Shown here: piece by piece, positions 45,978 through 54,911 of the stretch
How the letters are laid out: every line of letters starts with the position of its first letter
How positions within the stretch are numbered: the first letter of the stretch is position 1
NCBI RefSeq assembly: GCF_017309185.1
Contig: NZ_JAEKJZ010000001.1
Location: forward strand, 434,001-498,000
Source: Roseibium aggregatum
GTDB lineage: Bacteria > Pseudomonadota > Alphaproteobacteria > Rhizobiales > Stappiaceae
Length of the DNA: 64,000 nt
Direction: 5' to 3'
Position numbers and translations under genes: made by a program
The notes under the pieces: model-generated
Told to the model about the DNA's origin: nothing
Database searches by the model: none
Seen by the model: only the letters and a program-made list of their open reading frames with translations

Positions 45978-47324
45978 ATGCGCTACCTGCCTTTGAACGA
46001 TACCGACCGAAGTGACATGCTCGCCCGGGTCGGCGTTGACTCGATCGACGATCTCTTCGCCGACATTCCTGAAGATGTCCGCCTGAAGGGGCTTCTGGAC
46101 CTGCCCAAACGCGCCAGCGAGATGGAGGTGGAACGCAAGCTCTCCGCCATGGCGGCCAGGAACACCGCGGCCGGGGCCGTACCGTTCTTCGTCGGGGCTG
46201 GCGCCTACAAGCACCATGTACCGGCGACCGTCGATCACCTGATCCAGCGCTCTGAGTTCCTGACGTCCTACACGCCTTACCAGCCGGAAATCACGCAAGG
46301 CACGCTTCAGTACCTGTTCGAGTTCCAGACCCAGGTTGCGCGGCTCACAGCCATGGATGTCGCCAACGCGTCCATGTATGACGGCTCCACCGGTACCGGT
46401 GAGGCGGTGCTGATGGCTCACCGGGTCACGAAACGCAACAAGGCGGTCCTGTCCGGCGGCTTGCATCCGCAGTACCGGGAAGTGGTCGAGGGCCTGTCGA
46501 AAATGGCCGGCGACCGGGTGGTCAGCCTGCCGGCGGACCCGTCCGGCACCGAGGACATTCTTTCCCAGATCGATGACGAGACCTCCTGTGTCGTCGTCCA
46601 GTCGCCGTCCTTCTACGGTCAGCTCATCGATCTGAAGCCGATCGCCGAAAAGGCGCATGCGCACAAGGCGCTGCTGATTGCCGTCTTCACCGAGGTCGTC
46701 TCGCTCGGCCTGATCGAGCCGCCGGGAACGCAAGGCGCCGATATCGTGGTTGGCGAAGGGCAGTCCATCGGCAACGGCCTCAATTTCGGCGGCCCCTACG
46801 TGGGCCTTTTCGCAACCCGCCAGAAATACGTGCGTCAGATGCCCGGGCGCCTTTGCGGCGAGACGACGGACGCGGAAGGAAAGCGCGGCTTCGTGCTGAC
46901 GCTGTCCACCCGAGAGCAGCATATCCGTCGCGACAAGGCGACCTCCAACATCTGCACCAACTCGGGCCTCTGCTGTCTTGCCTTCACGATCCACATGTCG
47001 CTTCTGGGGCAGGCGGGACTGACGAAGCTGGCACGCATCAACCACGGCAATGCGGTGAAGCTGAGAAAGCTCCTCGGCGGCATCCACGGGGTTGAGGTGC
47101 TGAATTCAGCCTATTTCAACGAATTTACAATCGCGTTGCCGAAACTGGCCGAGGACGTGGTGGCGCAACTCGCCGACCGCGGACTTCTGGCCGGTCTGCC
47201 GGTTTCCCGCCTGGAGCCGAAAAACAAGGATCTGGCGAACCTGCTGGTCGTCGCCTCGACCGAGGTCAACACGGATGAAGATCGCGCGGCCTTTGCCGGC
47301 GCGCTGAAGGAGGTGCTGGCATGA
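45978..47324 (+). CDS. gcvPA: Glycine dehydrogenase (decarboxylating) subunit 1
   Basis: The N-terminal half of the split P protein, which decarboxylates glycine with PLP. 448 residues: [55 protein letters not shown] and [20 protein letters not shown] are family features. The PLP lysine is on subunit 2. A 244-bp gap with a hairpin-rich leader precedes it; it overlaps gcvPB by ATGA. Confidence 0.96.
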   Translation: MRYLPLNDTDRSDMLARVGVDSIDDLFADIPEDVRLKGLLDLPKRASEMEVERKLSAMAARNTAAGAVPFFVGAGAYKHHVPATVDHLIQRSEFLTSYTPYQPEITQGTLQYLFEFQTQVARLTAMDVANASMYDGSTGTGEAVLMAHRVTKRNKAVLSGGLHPQYREVVEGLSKMAGDRVVSLPADPSGTEDILSQIDDETSCVVVQSPSFYGQLIDLKPIAEKAHAHKALLIAVFTEVVSLGLIEPPGTQGADIVVGEGQSIGNGLNFGGPYVGLFATRQKYVRQMPGRLCGETTDAEGKRGFVLTLSTREQHIRRDKATSNICTNSGLCCLAFTIHMSLLGQAGLTKLARINHGNAVKLRKLLGGIHGVEVLNSAYFNEFTIALPKLAEDVVAQLADRGLLAGLPVSRLEPKNKDLANLLVVASTEVNTDEDRAAFAGALKEVLA

Positions 47325-48913
47325 GCATGAACACGCAAGGACGTCCGACCAACCCGGGAGAAGCGGGAGAAAGCTTCCGGCCCAAGACCTTCACCGGCAA
47401 CCGCGGCCTCGACATGGAAGAGCCGCTGATCTTCGAATTCGGTTCGCTGGAAACCACCGGTGTCGATCTTGACGAAGACGGCGGCGTGGAGTTCGAACTC
47501 GGCGGTCATGCGCGTGAGGCGGAGATCGGCCTGCCGGGCCTTGCCGAACCGGAGGCCATGCGCCATTACGTGCGCCTGTCGCGCAACAATTTCGCCATCG
47601 ACAGCGGTCTTTATCCGCTCGGCTCCTGCACCATGAAGCACAATCCGCGCCTGAACGAGAAGATGGCGCGGCTGCCGGGGTTCGCCGATATTCACCCCTT
47701 GCAGCCGGCCTCCACCGTCGAAGGCGCCCTGGATCTGATCGACGAGCTGGCCCGCTGGCTGATGGTCTCGACCGGGACATCCGCCGTGGCGATGAGCCCG
47801 AAGGCCGGCGCCCATGGCGAGCTTTGCGGCATGATGGCGATCAAGGCGGCGCATGAAGCCGCCGGGCGCGATCCGAAGATCGTCCTGGTTCCGGAAAGCG
47901 CACACGGCACCAATCCGGCGACCGCCGCGCTGCTGCGCTACAAGGTCGTGTCCATCGACGCCAAGGACGACGGTACGGTCGATCTGGAGGCCCTGAAGCG
48001 GACCATTGCCGAGCACAGCGGCAACATCGCCGGCATCATGCTGACCAATCCGAACACCTGCGGCCTGTTCGAGCGGGAGATCCGGCAGATCGCCGACATG
48101 ATCCACGCCGAGGAGGCCTATTTCTACTGCGACGGGGCCAATTTCAACGCCATCGTCGGCAAGTCCCGCCCGGGCGATCTCGGCATCGACGCCATGCACA
48201 TCAATCTGCACAAGACCTTCTCCACGCCGCACGGCGGCGGCGGGCCGGGTGCGGGGCCGGTGGTCCTGTCGGATCGTCTCGCCCCCTTCGCACCGCTGCC
48301 CTTCCTGCGCAAGACGGACAAGGGTGTTGAGCTGGTGGAAACGGAAGCGGCGACGCGGGAGGGAGAGAAGCCCTTTGGTCGCATGACCGCCTTCCACGGC
48401 CAGATGGGCATGTATGTCCGTGCGCTCTCCTACATGATGAGCCACGGTTCGGACGGTCTGAAACAGGCGTCGGAAGACGCGGTCCTCAACGCCAACTATA
48501 TCCGTGTCGGCCTGCAGGACCTGATGAGCTTGCCTTTCGGCGAGCGCCCCTGCATGCATGAGGTACTCTTCGACGACAGCTTCCTGAAGGACACCGGGGT
48601 CACGACGCTCGATTTCGCCAAGGCGATGATCGACGAGGGCTACCACCCGATGACCATGTATTTCCCGCTGGTCGTCCACGGAGCCATGCTGATCGAGCCG
48701 ACGGAATCGGAAAGCCGGGCCTCCCTCGATCTTTTTGTCGCGACCATGCGGGACCTTGTCATGAGCGCTCAGCGCGGCGAGACGGAACGTTTTGCCGGCG
48801 CGCCCTATCTGGCCCCGCGCCGCCGCCTCGACGAAACGACGGCGGCCCGCAAGCCGGTTCTCAAATGGAGCGAGCCGGAACCGGCGGAAGTGACGCCCGC
48901 CGCCGCCGAATAA
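47321..48913 (+). CDS. gcvPB: Glycine dehydrogenase (decarboxylating) subunit 2
   Basis: The C-terminal half of the split P protein (530 residues), bearing the PLP Schiff-base lysine in [50 protein letters not shown] and [11 protein letters not shown] are conserved. Pairs with GcvPA to form the active enzyme. Last gene of the gcv operon; a 10-bp-stem hairpin follows. Confidence 0.97.
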   Translation: MSMNTQGRPTNPGEAGESFRPKTFTGNRGLDMEEPLIFEFGSLETTGVDLDEDGGVEFELGGHAREAEIGLPGLAEPEAMRHYVRLSRNNFAIDSGLYPLGSCTMKHNPRLNEKMARLPGFADIHPLQPASTVEGALDLIDELARWLMVSTGTSAVAMSPKAGAHGELCGMMAIKAAHEAAGRDPKIVLVPESAHGTNPATAALLRYKVVSIDAKDDGTVDLEALKRTIAEHSGNIAGIMLTNPNTCGLFEREIRQIADMIHAEEAYFYCDGANFNAIVGKSRPGDLGIDAMHINLHKTFSTPHGGGGPGAGPVVLSDRLAPFAPLPFLRKTDKGVELVETEAATREGEKPFGRMTAFHGQMGMYVRALSYMMSHGSDGLKQASEDAVLNANYIRVGLQDLMSLPFGERPCMHEVLFDDSFLKDTGVTTLDFAKAMIDEGYHPMTMYFPLVVHGAMLIEPTESESRASLDLFVATMRDLVMSAQRGETERFAGAPYLAPRRRLDETTAARKPVLKWSEPEPAEVTPAAAE

Positions 48914-48927
48914 ACCGGAGGCGGATC

Positions 48928-48961
48928 AACGGCGAAGTTGCCTGCCTGGCGCTTCGCCGTT
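48928..48961 (+). terminator. Hairpin after gcvPB (probable terminator)
   Basis: AACGGCGAAG (48928-48937) and CTTCGCCGTT (48952-48961) form a perfect 10-bp stem with a 14-nt loop 15 bases after the gcvPB stop. No T run follows, so it may act with Rho or as an mRNA 3'-end stabiliser. Confidence 0.55.
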
Positions 48962-49053
48962 CCGGGTGCCTGTGCTCCCCTGGCAGGCGATGTCCGGGGT
49001 TTCCGCCCGGGAGGCGGAGGGGCTTCGGTTGCGATTGATGTCCCCCGGCGACG

Positions 49054-49947
49054 TCAGCGGATCGGGTCCAACTGCTCGTCGTCGTCATCAGGCGCCCTGG
49101 TCGGAACGAACCAAAGGGTAGGATCTTTGAGTGGGGTCTCCGGACCGAGCAGAGGGTTGGCGATCGTGAAGATCCTGCGCCTGTCCAGCCGAGCCCTCTT
49201 GATGTCGTCCTCGAAGTGTTTCCGGAACAGATCGTTAAAAGACCCGTCCGCGATCATGTCCCGCAATCCGCGTTCGATTCTTTCAGCAAGATCCGGGCGT
49301 TTCGGCGTCACGAAGAAATAGACCGGGTGAGGAATGAAGAGAGCTACCTCCCGGTCGATGGACAGCGACGGGTGCGCTGCCGCGAGCGCGTCGTATTCGG
49401 CGAAAATCTCATCGATGCCGCGGCCGTAGGTCACGAAGCGTTTCAGATCCAGCATCTTGACCAGGTCGTTCTTGCTCTGACCCTTTACAACGGTGAAGCC
49501 CGCTTCTTCGAGTGCGACCGTTGTCGACCATTGGGCCCCTGAACCGGTCGGCAAGGCCCTGAGCTGGTCGAGCGTTTCGATTTTTCCGATCGTCTGCGGG
49601 TTGTTGCGGTTGACCAGGAACAGGCGGTAGCCCTGCAATCCCTTGCGGACCGGAATGCGGATGGGAATGAGTTTTTCTTCCCACTCTGGTTTCGTCGGCA
49701 GGGCACTGAACTCGAGATGCTCGCCGGACAGGAGTTCCACGAATTTGCGATTGCGGGAAATGCCCGACACGCCTGGCACGCGGCGTGGAGCGGCACCGGG
49801 TGCTTCGGTGCGCGCAAACACCAGGCGTGTCAATTCGGTTATGTAGTCGGAATACCGCTCCGCCCCCAGCGTTGCGCTCGAGGCACCGGACAGAAAAAGC
49901 AGCAGAAGTGTTGTCGCAGCGGTGCTAAAGACGTTTCTTGTCATCAA
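49054..49947 (-). CDS. Periplasmic solute-binding-like protein (SBP family 3 type)
   Basis: 297 residues with a signal peptide ending near SSATLGA. The fold resembles extracellular solute-binding proteins: the hinge segment IGKIETLDQLRALPTGSGAQWS, then LEEAGFTVVKG and DEIFAEYDALAAAHP, VYFFVTPKRPDLAERIERGLRDM. No ABC transporter genes are adjacent, so it is an orphan. The ligand cannot be predicted. A first or second ATG (49947/49944) can start it. Confidence 0.75.
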   Translation of the reverse strand: MMTRNVFSTAATTLLLLFLSGASSATLGAERYSDYITELTRLVFARTEAPGAAPRRVPGVSGISRNRKFVELLSGEHLEFSALPTKPEWEEKLIPIRIPVRKGLQGYRLFLVNRNNPQTIGKIETLDQLRALPTGSGAQWSTTVALEEAGFTVVKGQSKNDLVKMLDLKRFVTYGRGIDEIFAEYDALAAAHPSLSIDREVALFIPHPVYFFVTPKRPDLAERIERGLRDMIADGSFNDLFRKHFEDDIKRARLDRRRIFTIANPLLGPETPLKDPTLWFVPTRAPDDDDEQLDPIR

Positions 49948-50229
49948 GATCGATGTTTCGGTCAGGTTTTTCCTAAGGTACTACGTTAATCCGTGTCCGG
50001 TAAAAATATAATAATCAGAAAAATTTTGCGTCAGGAAGTTGTTTTGGAATTTTTCGCGGTATTCTCCGATTTTTGACAATGGAGGAGAGAGAATAAAAGC
50101 AACCACAGGTCGTGTAGACATTAGAAATAAAAAGTTTGATTGGAAACCTGGCGGTCGAAGCCATATTGCCGGACAAAGCCGTTCAGATGAGTCATATTCA
50201 ATGATCTTTCGCACAAGAGAGAAAGCACC

Positions 50230-50889
50230 TTGTTACGTATCAGCCCGCGCAAACCGACTTCGCTGACACATCGGCTGACGGAAAGAAGAGGATCGAACCC
50301 CGCCTTGATACCCCCGCACGATCTGGACACACGGCACGGCCTGCCTGAGGAGTGGCTGTTCCTCTTGAAGGGCTGTCCGCGCGAGGACTGGGCAGCGCAC
50401 CGCAATCTCGGGCCGCTGACGGAGTTCTGGCTGAGCCGCCATGACGGTTTCCGGGCCGCCGGAGCGGCGCTGGAGGCGCTTCTGCGACAGTTCCGGGAAG
50501 GCAATATTCCCGCAGCCCAGTTCGGCGGACTTTTCGCGCCGCGCCTGCAGCACTTTCTGACCGATCTGCATCATCATCACATGATCGAGGATCATCAGTA
50601 TTTCCCGGTTTTCATGGTGGCGGAGACGCGTCTTGCGCCCGGCTTCGAACTGCTGGAAAGCGACCATGAGCTTATCCACCAGAGGATCGACACGGTCATC
50701 GGCAGCGCGAATTCCTTCCTGGGCCAGTTAAGGACGCAGGACAGCGACGCCATCCGCCGCGCGGCCGATGCCTACGCGGCCGCCAGCGATTCCCTGATCG
50801 GCGGTCTGATGCGGCATCTCGTGGATGAGGAAGACCTGATCGTGCCGCTGATGCTGGACCGCGGCGAACATGAACTCGGCGTTTCGTGA
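50230..50889 (+). CDS. Hemerythrin-domain protein
   Basis: 219 residues. LTEFWLSRHDGFRAAG, LTDLHHHHMIEDHQYFPVFM, LESDHELIHQRIDTVI and MRHLVDEEDLIVPLML give the His/Glu/Asp spacing of hemerythrin-like four-helix bundles that bind a di-iron site. Such proteins sense or store O2, or act in NO/iron metabolism; role unknown here. The start is uncertain: TTG at 50230, or TTG at 50305, since no ATG fits. Confidence 0.82.
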   Translation: MLRISPRKPTSLTHRLTERRGSNPALIPPHDLDTRHGLPEEWLFLLKGCPREDWAAHRNLGPLTEFWLSRHDGFRAAGAALEALLRQFREGNIPAAQFGGLFAPRLQHFLTDLHHHHMIEDHQYFPVFMVAETRLAPGFELLESDHELIHQRIDTVIGSANSFLGQLRTQDSDAIRRAADAYAAASDSLIGGLMRHLVDEEDLIVPLMLDRGEHELGVS

Positions 50890-50920
50890 GGCAGGCTTGT
50901 CCGGCCGTGAAACAACCGGC

Positions 50921-50949
50921 TTGACTCTTTGCGCCGTGTCGCGCATCTA
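50921..50949 (+). promoter_or_regulatory. Candidate promoter of the tyrS leader
   Basis: TTGACT (50921-50926), a 17-bp spacer and CATCTA (50944-50949). The -35 is good and the -10 weak. Transcription would start near 50956, which is the A of the leader peptide ATG, implying a leaderless message. Confidence 0.4.
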
Positions 50950-50955
50950 GGCTGC

Positions 50956-51021
50956 ATGAGCAAGATGAGCGCAGCCTTCGTTTATTTCTATTACGTCACC
51001 GACATATCGGCGGCTGCGTAG
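50956..51021 (+). CDS. Putative tyrS leader peptide
   Basis: A 21-codon reading frame starting ATG at 50956 and ending TAG at 51019-51021. It encodes MSKMSAA, then FVYFYY (two Phe and three Tyr in six codons), then VTDISAAA. The aromatic run is exactly where a ribosome stall would control the pairing of downstream RNA segments. No Shine-Dalgarno precedes it, in keeping with a leaderless start as known for Sinorhizobium trpL. Too short to judge by composition; support is the RNA architecture and position before tyrS. Confidence 0.7.
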   Translation: MSKMSAAFVYFYYVTDISAAA

Positions 51022-51074
51022 GATCTTGTCTCGACCTTGAAAACCTAAAAAGCCGCCGCGTCAGGCGGCTTTTT
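50970..51074 (+). promoter_or_regulatory. Transcription attenuator of tyrS (terminator/antiterminator)
   Basis: Four segments: region 1 CGCAGCC (50970-50976), region 2 CGGCGGCTGCG (51008-51018), region 3 AAAAAGCCGCCG (51047-51058), region 4 GGCGGCTTTTT (51064-51074). Region 1 pairs with 2 (GGCTGCG), region 2 with 3 (CGGCGGCT/AGCCGCCG, antiterminator), and region 3 with 4 (11-bp terminator stem with T run). Segments 2 and 4 share GGCGGCT, so the two structures exclude each other. The Tyr/Phe codons lie right after region 1 and the leader stop codon lies in region 2. Confidence 0.75.
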
Positions 51075-51118
51075 GGTTTCATGACCGGCTTCCTGGCGGG
51101 GGAACCAGGAAGCGGACC

Positions 51119-52396
51119 ATGACCAACCACATGATCGAAGCCGGAAAACCGGCGACTAAACTCCGATCCGAAGCGCTCGCCGTGCTTCTGGAACGCGGGC
51201 TCGTACACCAATGCACCGATATCGATGCGCTGGACGAAACCCTGTCCGGCGGACCGATTACGGCCTACGCCGGATTCGACGCGACGGCGGCGAGCCTGCA
51301 CGTCGGCCACCTGATGCCGCTGATGACCATGCGCTGGCTGCAGAAGCTGGGGCACCGGCCGATCGTCGTGCTCGGCGGAGGCACCAGCCAGATCGGCGAT
51401 CCGAGTTTCAGGAAGGACGCCCGGCCGATGCTCGAACAGCGGCAGATCGCCGCCAATATCGCGTCCATCCGCCGCTCCGTGGAACGGCTGGTGGACATGG
51501 ATGGGCCCGATGGCGCGCTCCTGATCGACAACGCGGAGTGGCTCGACGAGTTCCGCTTCCTGGAGTTCCTCCGCGATTACGGATCCCAGTTCACCGTCAA
51601 CCGCATGCTGACCTTCGACAGCGTCAAGTCCCGCCTCGACGCGCAGATGCCCCTGACGGTACTGGAATTCTGCTACATGATGCTGCAGGCCGTCGATTTT
51701 CTGGAACTGGCCAGGCGTCACGATTGCCGCCTTCAGGTGGGCGGCTCGGACCAGTGGGGCAATATCGTCAACGGCGTGGAACTCGGCCGCCGGGACGGTC
51801 GCAAGCTGCACGGTCTCACCGTACCACTTCTGACCACCGCAAGCGGTGCCAAGATGGGCAAGACCGCGGCCGGCGCCGTCTGGCTGCATCCCGAACATCT
51901 GTCGCCTTTCGGGTTCTGGCAGTTCTGGCGCAATACCGCCGATGCGGATGTGGGCCGGTTCCTGCGCCTCTTCACCGAATTGCCGATCAGGGAGGTCGAG
52001 CGCCTGTCTGAGCTTCAGGGCGCCGAGCTGAACGAAGCCAAGAAAATCCTGGCCACCCAGGTGACCACCATCGTTCACGGCCCCGAAGAAGCCCGCGCCG
52101 CGCTGCAGCAGGGTGACGCCCTCTTTGCGGGCGAGGGCGAAGTCCTGGAACCGACCCATAGACTGCCGCTGAAGATGCTGGCGGACGGTCTCGGACTTCT
52201 GGAGCTTGTCGTTGCAGTGGGCTTCGCGGCTTCCAACGGCGAGGCGCGGCGACTGGTGGAGGGCGGCGGTGTCCGGCTGAACAATGCGGTCACCGACGAT
52301 CCGCGCCGCCGTATCGCCATCGGAGACCTGCAGGCCGACGACCGGCTGGCGCTCTCCGTCGGCAAGCGCCGAAAGGCGCTGGTGGCATTTGCGTAG
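51119..52396 (+). CDS. tyrS: Tyrosyl-tRNA synthetase
   Basis: A class I synthetase that charges tRNA-Tyr. The 425 residues include the HIGH-type HVGHL (61-65) after ITAYAGFDATAASL, the tyrosine-binding YMMLQAVDF and GGSDQWGNIVNG, and the KMSKS-type motif KMGKT (245-249). An S4 RNA-binding domain closes the protein (ASNGEARRLVEGGGVRLNN). The ATG at 51119 follows GGAAGCGG. It is preceded by the attenuator-like leader and followed by a terminator. Confidence 0.97.
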   Translation: MTNHMIEAGKPATKLRSEALAVLLERGLVHQCTDIDALDETLSGGPITAYAGFDATAASLHVGHLMPLMTMRWLQKLGHRPIVVLGGGTSQIGDPSFRKDARPMLEQRQIAANIASIRRSVERLVDMDGPDGALLIDNAEWLDEFRFLEFLRDYGSQFTVNRMLTFDSVKSRLDAQMPLTVLEFCYMMLQAVDFLELARRHDCRLQVGGSDQWGNIVNGVELGRRDGRKLHGLTVPLLTTASGAKMGKTAAGAVWLHPEHLSPFGFWQFWRNTADADVGRFLRLFTELPIREVERLSELQGAELNEAKKILATQVTTIVHGPEEARAALQQGDALFAGEGEVLEPTHRLPLKMLADGLGLLELVVAVGFAASNGEARRLVEGGGVRLNNAVTDDPRRRIAIGDLQADDRLALSVGKRRKALVAFA

Positions 52397-52403
52397 TCGC
52401 CGT

Positions 52404-52429
52404 GAGGTTCGGGTTTCGGCCCGAACCTC
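52404..52429 (+). terminator. Terminator after tyrS
   Basis: GAGGTTCGGG-TTTCGG-CCCGAACCTC is a perfect 10-bp stem 8 bases after the tyrS stop, with only a weak T-rich tail (CATCTTTGG). A tandem 13-mer GCTTGAGGTTGCC follows at 52446 and 52461. Confidence 0.65.
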
Positions 52430-52484
52430 CATCTTTGGTTTGACTGCTTGAGGTTGCCCGGCTTGAGGTTGCCGGGACAAGACC

Positions 52485-53207
52485 TCAAAGGATCAGGGGC
52501 GTTGTCGGGAACCATGTGGTGATCTTGCCGGTCATGCCGTGGATCTCCTCAATTCGAATGACCTTGTAGGAGGAATGCGTTCCTAGGGGATCCATGGTCA
52601 CGATCGCAGGGCCCTCGCGGTGTATGGTCGTTCCCCACATGACCTCGACATGTCCAACGTGTCCGGAGGCCGGCTTGTAGCCGACCATCAGGGGGCCGCA
52701 CATGTTGAGCCTCGCCAAGGCGCTCTCGGCGTAAAACTTTCCGGGCGACTGTTTGACCGGGCGCAGGCCCAAAAGCAGTTCCCAGACCTGCTGACCGCTC
52801 GGTATTCGCAGGCCGCCCTCGCCATCGGCGGCCTTTTCCTCCTGCATGCCTTCGATGATTTGCGCCATCGAATAGTTTTTCCGGTCGACCCGTGTTTGCA
52901 GCCAGCTCGCCGTCGCGGCCGCCCAGCAGGTCTTGCCGTTATTCTGACTGACCGCGGGCGGCCTTCTCTTCAGTTTTTCAAAGGGTTTCCCGAACAGAAC
53001 GGCGTCCGTGAACGCGCCGATCACACCGTCGGCCATCAGGCCCTTCGAGCTTTGAAACGCCATCACGGCGCCTTCGGTCCTGGCGCCGAAATTACCGTCC
53101 GGATCCAGTCCGGCATGGGGAGGAAGGCTGTTCAGTTTCTTCTGGGCCTGTTCGACATAAGGTCCCTTGTATCCACGTTTGGCAAAGACAGACGCCATCT
53201 GTTCCAA
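52485..53207 (-). CDS. Papain-like (AvrRpt2/C70-type) cysteine protease with peptidoglycan-binding domain
   Basis: 240 residues. Residues about 8-68 match a PG_binding_1 domain (VEQAQKKLNSLPPH, then DGNFGARTEGAVMAFQSSKG). The C-terminal domain has the papain-like triad: Cys94 in NNGKTCWAAATASWL, His in SGHVGHVEVM (183/186) and Asp206 in VTMDPLG. This is the layout of AvrRpt2/C70-like peptidases. No signal peptide or TM, so export would need a dedicated system. Function unknown; a cell-wall-directed or secreted effector-like role is speculation. Confidence 0.75.
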   Translation of the reverse strand: MEQMASVFAKRGYKGPYVEQAQKKLNSLPPHAGLDPDGNFGARTEGAVMAFQSSKGLMADGVIGAFTDAVLFGKPFEKLKRRPPAVSQNNGKTCWAAATASWLQTRVDRKNYSMAQIIEGMQEEKAADGEGGLRIPSGQQVWELLLGLRPVKQSPGKFYAESALARLNMCGPLMVGYKPASGHVGHVEVMWGTTIHREGPAIVTMDPLGTHSSYKVIRIEEIHGMTGKITTWFPTTPLIL

Positions 53208-53386
53208 TCTCCAGTTGCTTAAGCCCAGCGACTGCCCTTTGCTATCGGACGGGATAGTGGTGTTTCTGCCTTCAAGATGGCGTGACCAGCGTCACAGGCT
53301 TGCGCAATCCATGGGCGAGCACGTTTCGCTGCGGCAGGGACAGGGACAGGGCGGGATTGCCCGCAGACAGGAGGAGACAAACAGCG

Positions 53387-54109
53387 ATGAAGTCCGGAAC
53401 CTTTGTTCTTGTCCACGGGGTTTGGCACGGCGGCTGGTGCTGGTCTCGCGTGGCGGAGATCTTGCGGGCCCGGGGGCACAGGGTCACGGCTCCGACCCAG
53501 ACCGGTCTCGGAGAGCGCGCGCATCTTCTGTCCGCGGATATCACGATCCAGACCTTCGTCGACGATATCGTCGGCCACCTGAACTATGAGGACCTCGGTG
53601 AGGTTGTTCTGGTCGGGCACAGCTTCGGGGGCATTCCGGTCACGGGCGTTGCCGATGTGCTGCCGGAGCGGATCCGCAAACTGATCTATCTCGATGCCAT
53701 CATGCTTGAAAGCGGAGAAACCTGGTTCGATCTCCTTCCCGGCGACATGGCGCGTGAGCGCAGGGCGGTGGCGGAGAAAACAAGCGGCGGCCTGAGCCTG
53801 CCGCCAGCCCCACCCGAGAGCTTCGGCATCGTTCGCCCCTCGGATGTGGCCTTTCTGGAGGGCCGGCTTACGCCGCATCCGTTCAGAACCTTCACCACGG
53901 CTCTCAACCTGAACAATCCGGTCGGCAACGCTCTGCCTGCCGCATATATCGAGTGTATGCAACCGGCTTATCGTCCGGCCCGTGTCGCTCTGGAGCGCGC
54001 TCAAGGGCTCGGCTGGCCCGTCGCCCAGATCGCCTCCGGGCACGACGCCATGGTGAGCGAACCCGAAGCGCTGGCGGACCTTCTGGAAGAATTAGATAAT
54101 CCACTTTAA
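53387..54109 (+). CDS. Alpha/beta hydrolase (EstC/methylesterase-like)
   Basis: 240 residues of a small alpha/beta hydrolase: TFVLVHGVWHGGWCWSRVAE, then the Ser nucleophile GHSFGG (about residue 80), an acid loop and the C-terminal His in ASGHDAMVSEPEAL. It belongs to the group containing EstC, salicylate methylesterases and hydroxynitrile lyases; substrate not assignable. ATG at 53387 after AGGAGGAG. Its last codons (LDNPL) fall in suddenly AT-rich DNA, so the 3' end may have been altered by the islet beyond. Confidence 0.85.
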   Translation: MKSGTFVLVHGVWHGGWCWSRVAEILRARGHRVTAPTQTGLGERAHLLSADITIQTFVDDIVGHLNYEDLGEVVLVGHSFGGIPVTGVADVLPERIRKLIYLDAIMLESGETWFDLLPGDMARERRAVAEKTSGGLSLPPAPPESFGIVRPSDVAFLEGRLTPHPFRTFTTALNLNNPVGNALPAAYIECMQPAYRPARVALERAQGLGWPVAQIASGHDAMVSEPEALADLLEELDNPL

Positions 54110-54120
54110 TAAGTTGTAAT

Positions 54121-54177
54121 TTCTTGCAAAAGGCAACTATATATATCAAGATATAGCTATTGCTATTTTTGCAAGAA
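54121..54177. repeat. Imperfect palindrome at the edge of the AT-rich islet
   Basis: TTCTTGCAAAA (54121-54131) and TTTTGCAAGAA (54167-54177) are perfect inverted arms, with further CTATAT/ATATAG pairing between them. It begins 11 bp after the hydrolase stop, exactly where the base composition changes. It could terminate the hydrolase message or mark an integration boundary. Confidence 0.6.
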
Positions 54178-54223
54178 TATTTGCGGGATAAAATCCAGAT
54201 TATATTTGCTTGGGAGGTAGTAA

Positions 54224-54910
54224 ATGCCGATATCAAGTAAAAAGATTGTAATTGTCGATGAAGAAATAGAAAAGCGTGTAAGTGATGCGTTAAGTGAAAT
54301 AAATTCTCTAAATCTGGGTGAGTTGCTGAATCAAGATTTAGAAAAATCTAGAAACTATTTTGTTTTTGTTTCGTTCTTCAGCCTTTTGTTATTTATGTCG
54401 GATCTCAGCGCGTTGAAAATATTTGATTTGGAAGTTGAGGTATTGGTTACTCAGTATCTTCTGTTTTCGAGTTTTCTTTTAGTGGTAACATTTTGCTTCG
54501 GTGTTTACTACCATGTAAACGCAACTGCAGAGTTTCTTGGAAAGCGTGCAGCAAGGGCGAATGCGAGACTAAAATTGAGGTTGCTCGGTGAAGAAATAAC
54601 TGAGAAGCGAAAGAGAATTCTGCACGCAGCAGAAAGAGAGATTGCAATTGCAAGTAAATCAAATCACTTGGATGATAAGTCCGCTCCGCTGCGAGCAAAA
54701 GAATATGCAAAAATAGAAATGCAAGAAATTCTAGAAGTGGATAGTAGTTTTAAGAGGCAACTCGATAGGTCGAAGTTTATACATTCTTTTATAATTTGGT
54801 CATGTTTCGTAATTGTAACTATCGGATACTTTTTTCGAAACTATCAAGAAATAAGTAAACTGGAAGAAACAAAAAAAATTATAGAATTTTTGGTAAAACT
54901 TCTGAATTAG
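54224..54910 (+). CDS. Hypothetical three-TM membrane protein in AT-rich DNA
   Basis: 228 residues, not recognised. TM1 about 45-65, TM2 about 74-97, then a long charged, probably coiled-coil cytosolic segment (100-185, rich in Arg/Lys/Glu), and TM3 about 186-204. Codon use and composition are strikingly AT-rich against GC-rich neighbours, indicating recent transfer. Strong ribosome site GGAGGT before the ATG. The stop is 1 bp from that of the convergent gene. Two-TM-plus-coil architecture is seen in several defence effectors, but no domain supports that claim. Confidence 0.65.
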   Translation: MPISSKKIVIVDEEIEKRVSDALSEINSLNLGELLNQDLEKSRNYFVFVSFFSLLLFMSDLSALKIFDLEVEVLVTQYLLFSSFLLVVTFCFGVYYHVNATAEFLGKRAARANARLKLRLLGEEITEKRKRILHAAEREIAIASKSNHLDDKSAPLRAKEYAKIEMQEILEVDSSFKRQLDRSKFIHSFIIWSCFVIVTIGYFFRNYQEISKLEETKKIIEFLVKLLN

Positions 54911-54911
54911 T

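Noticed and set aside
47111..48679. 522-codon open frame antisense to gcvPB
   Set aside because: Shadow of gcvPB, with no recognisable motif and biased composition.
49981..50214. Minus-strand frame of 77 codons in the AT-rich gap before the hemerythrin gene
   Set aside because: No ribosome site, no conserved-looking pattern; the 282-bp gap is better read as promoter DNA.
51047..51074. Simple terminator of the hemerythrin gene
   Set aside because: It lies about 160 bp past that gene and its 5' arm can pair with the leader-peptide region, so an attenuator for tyrS explains more.
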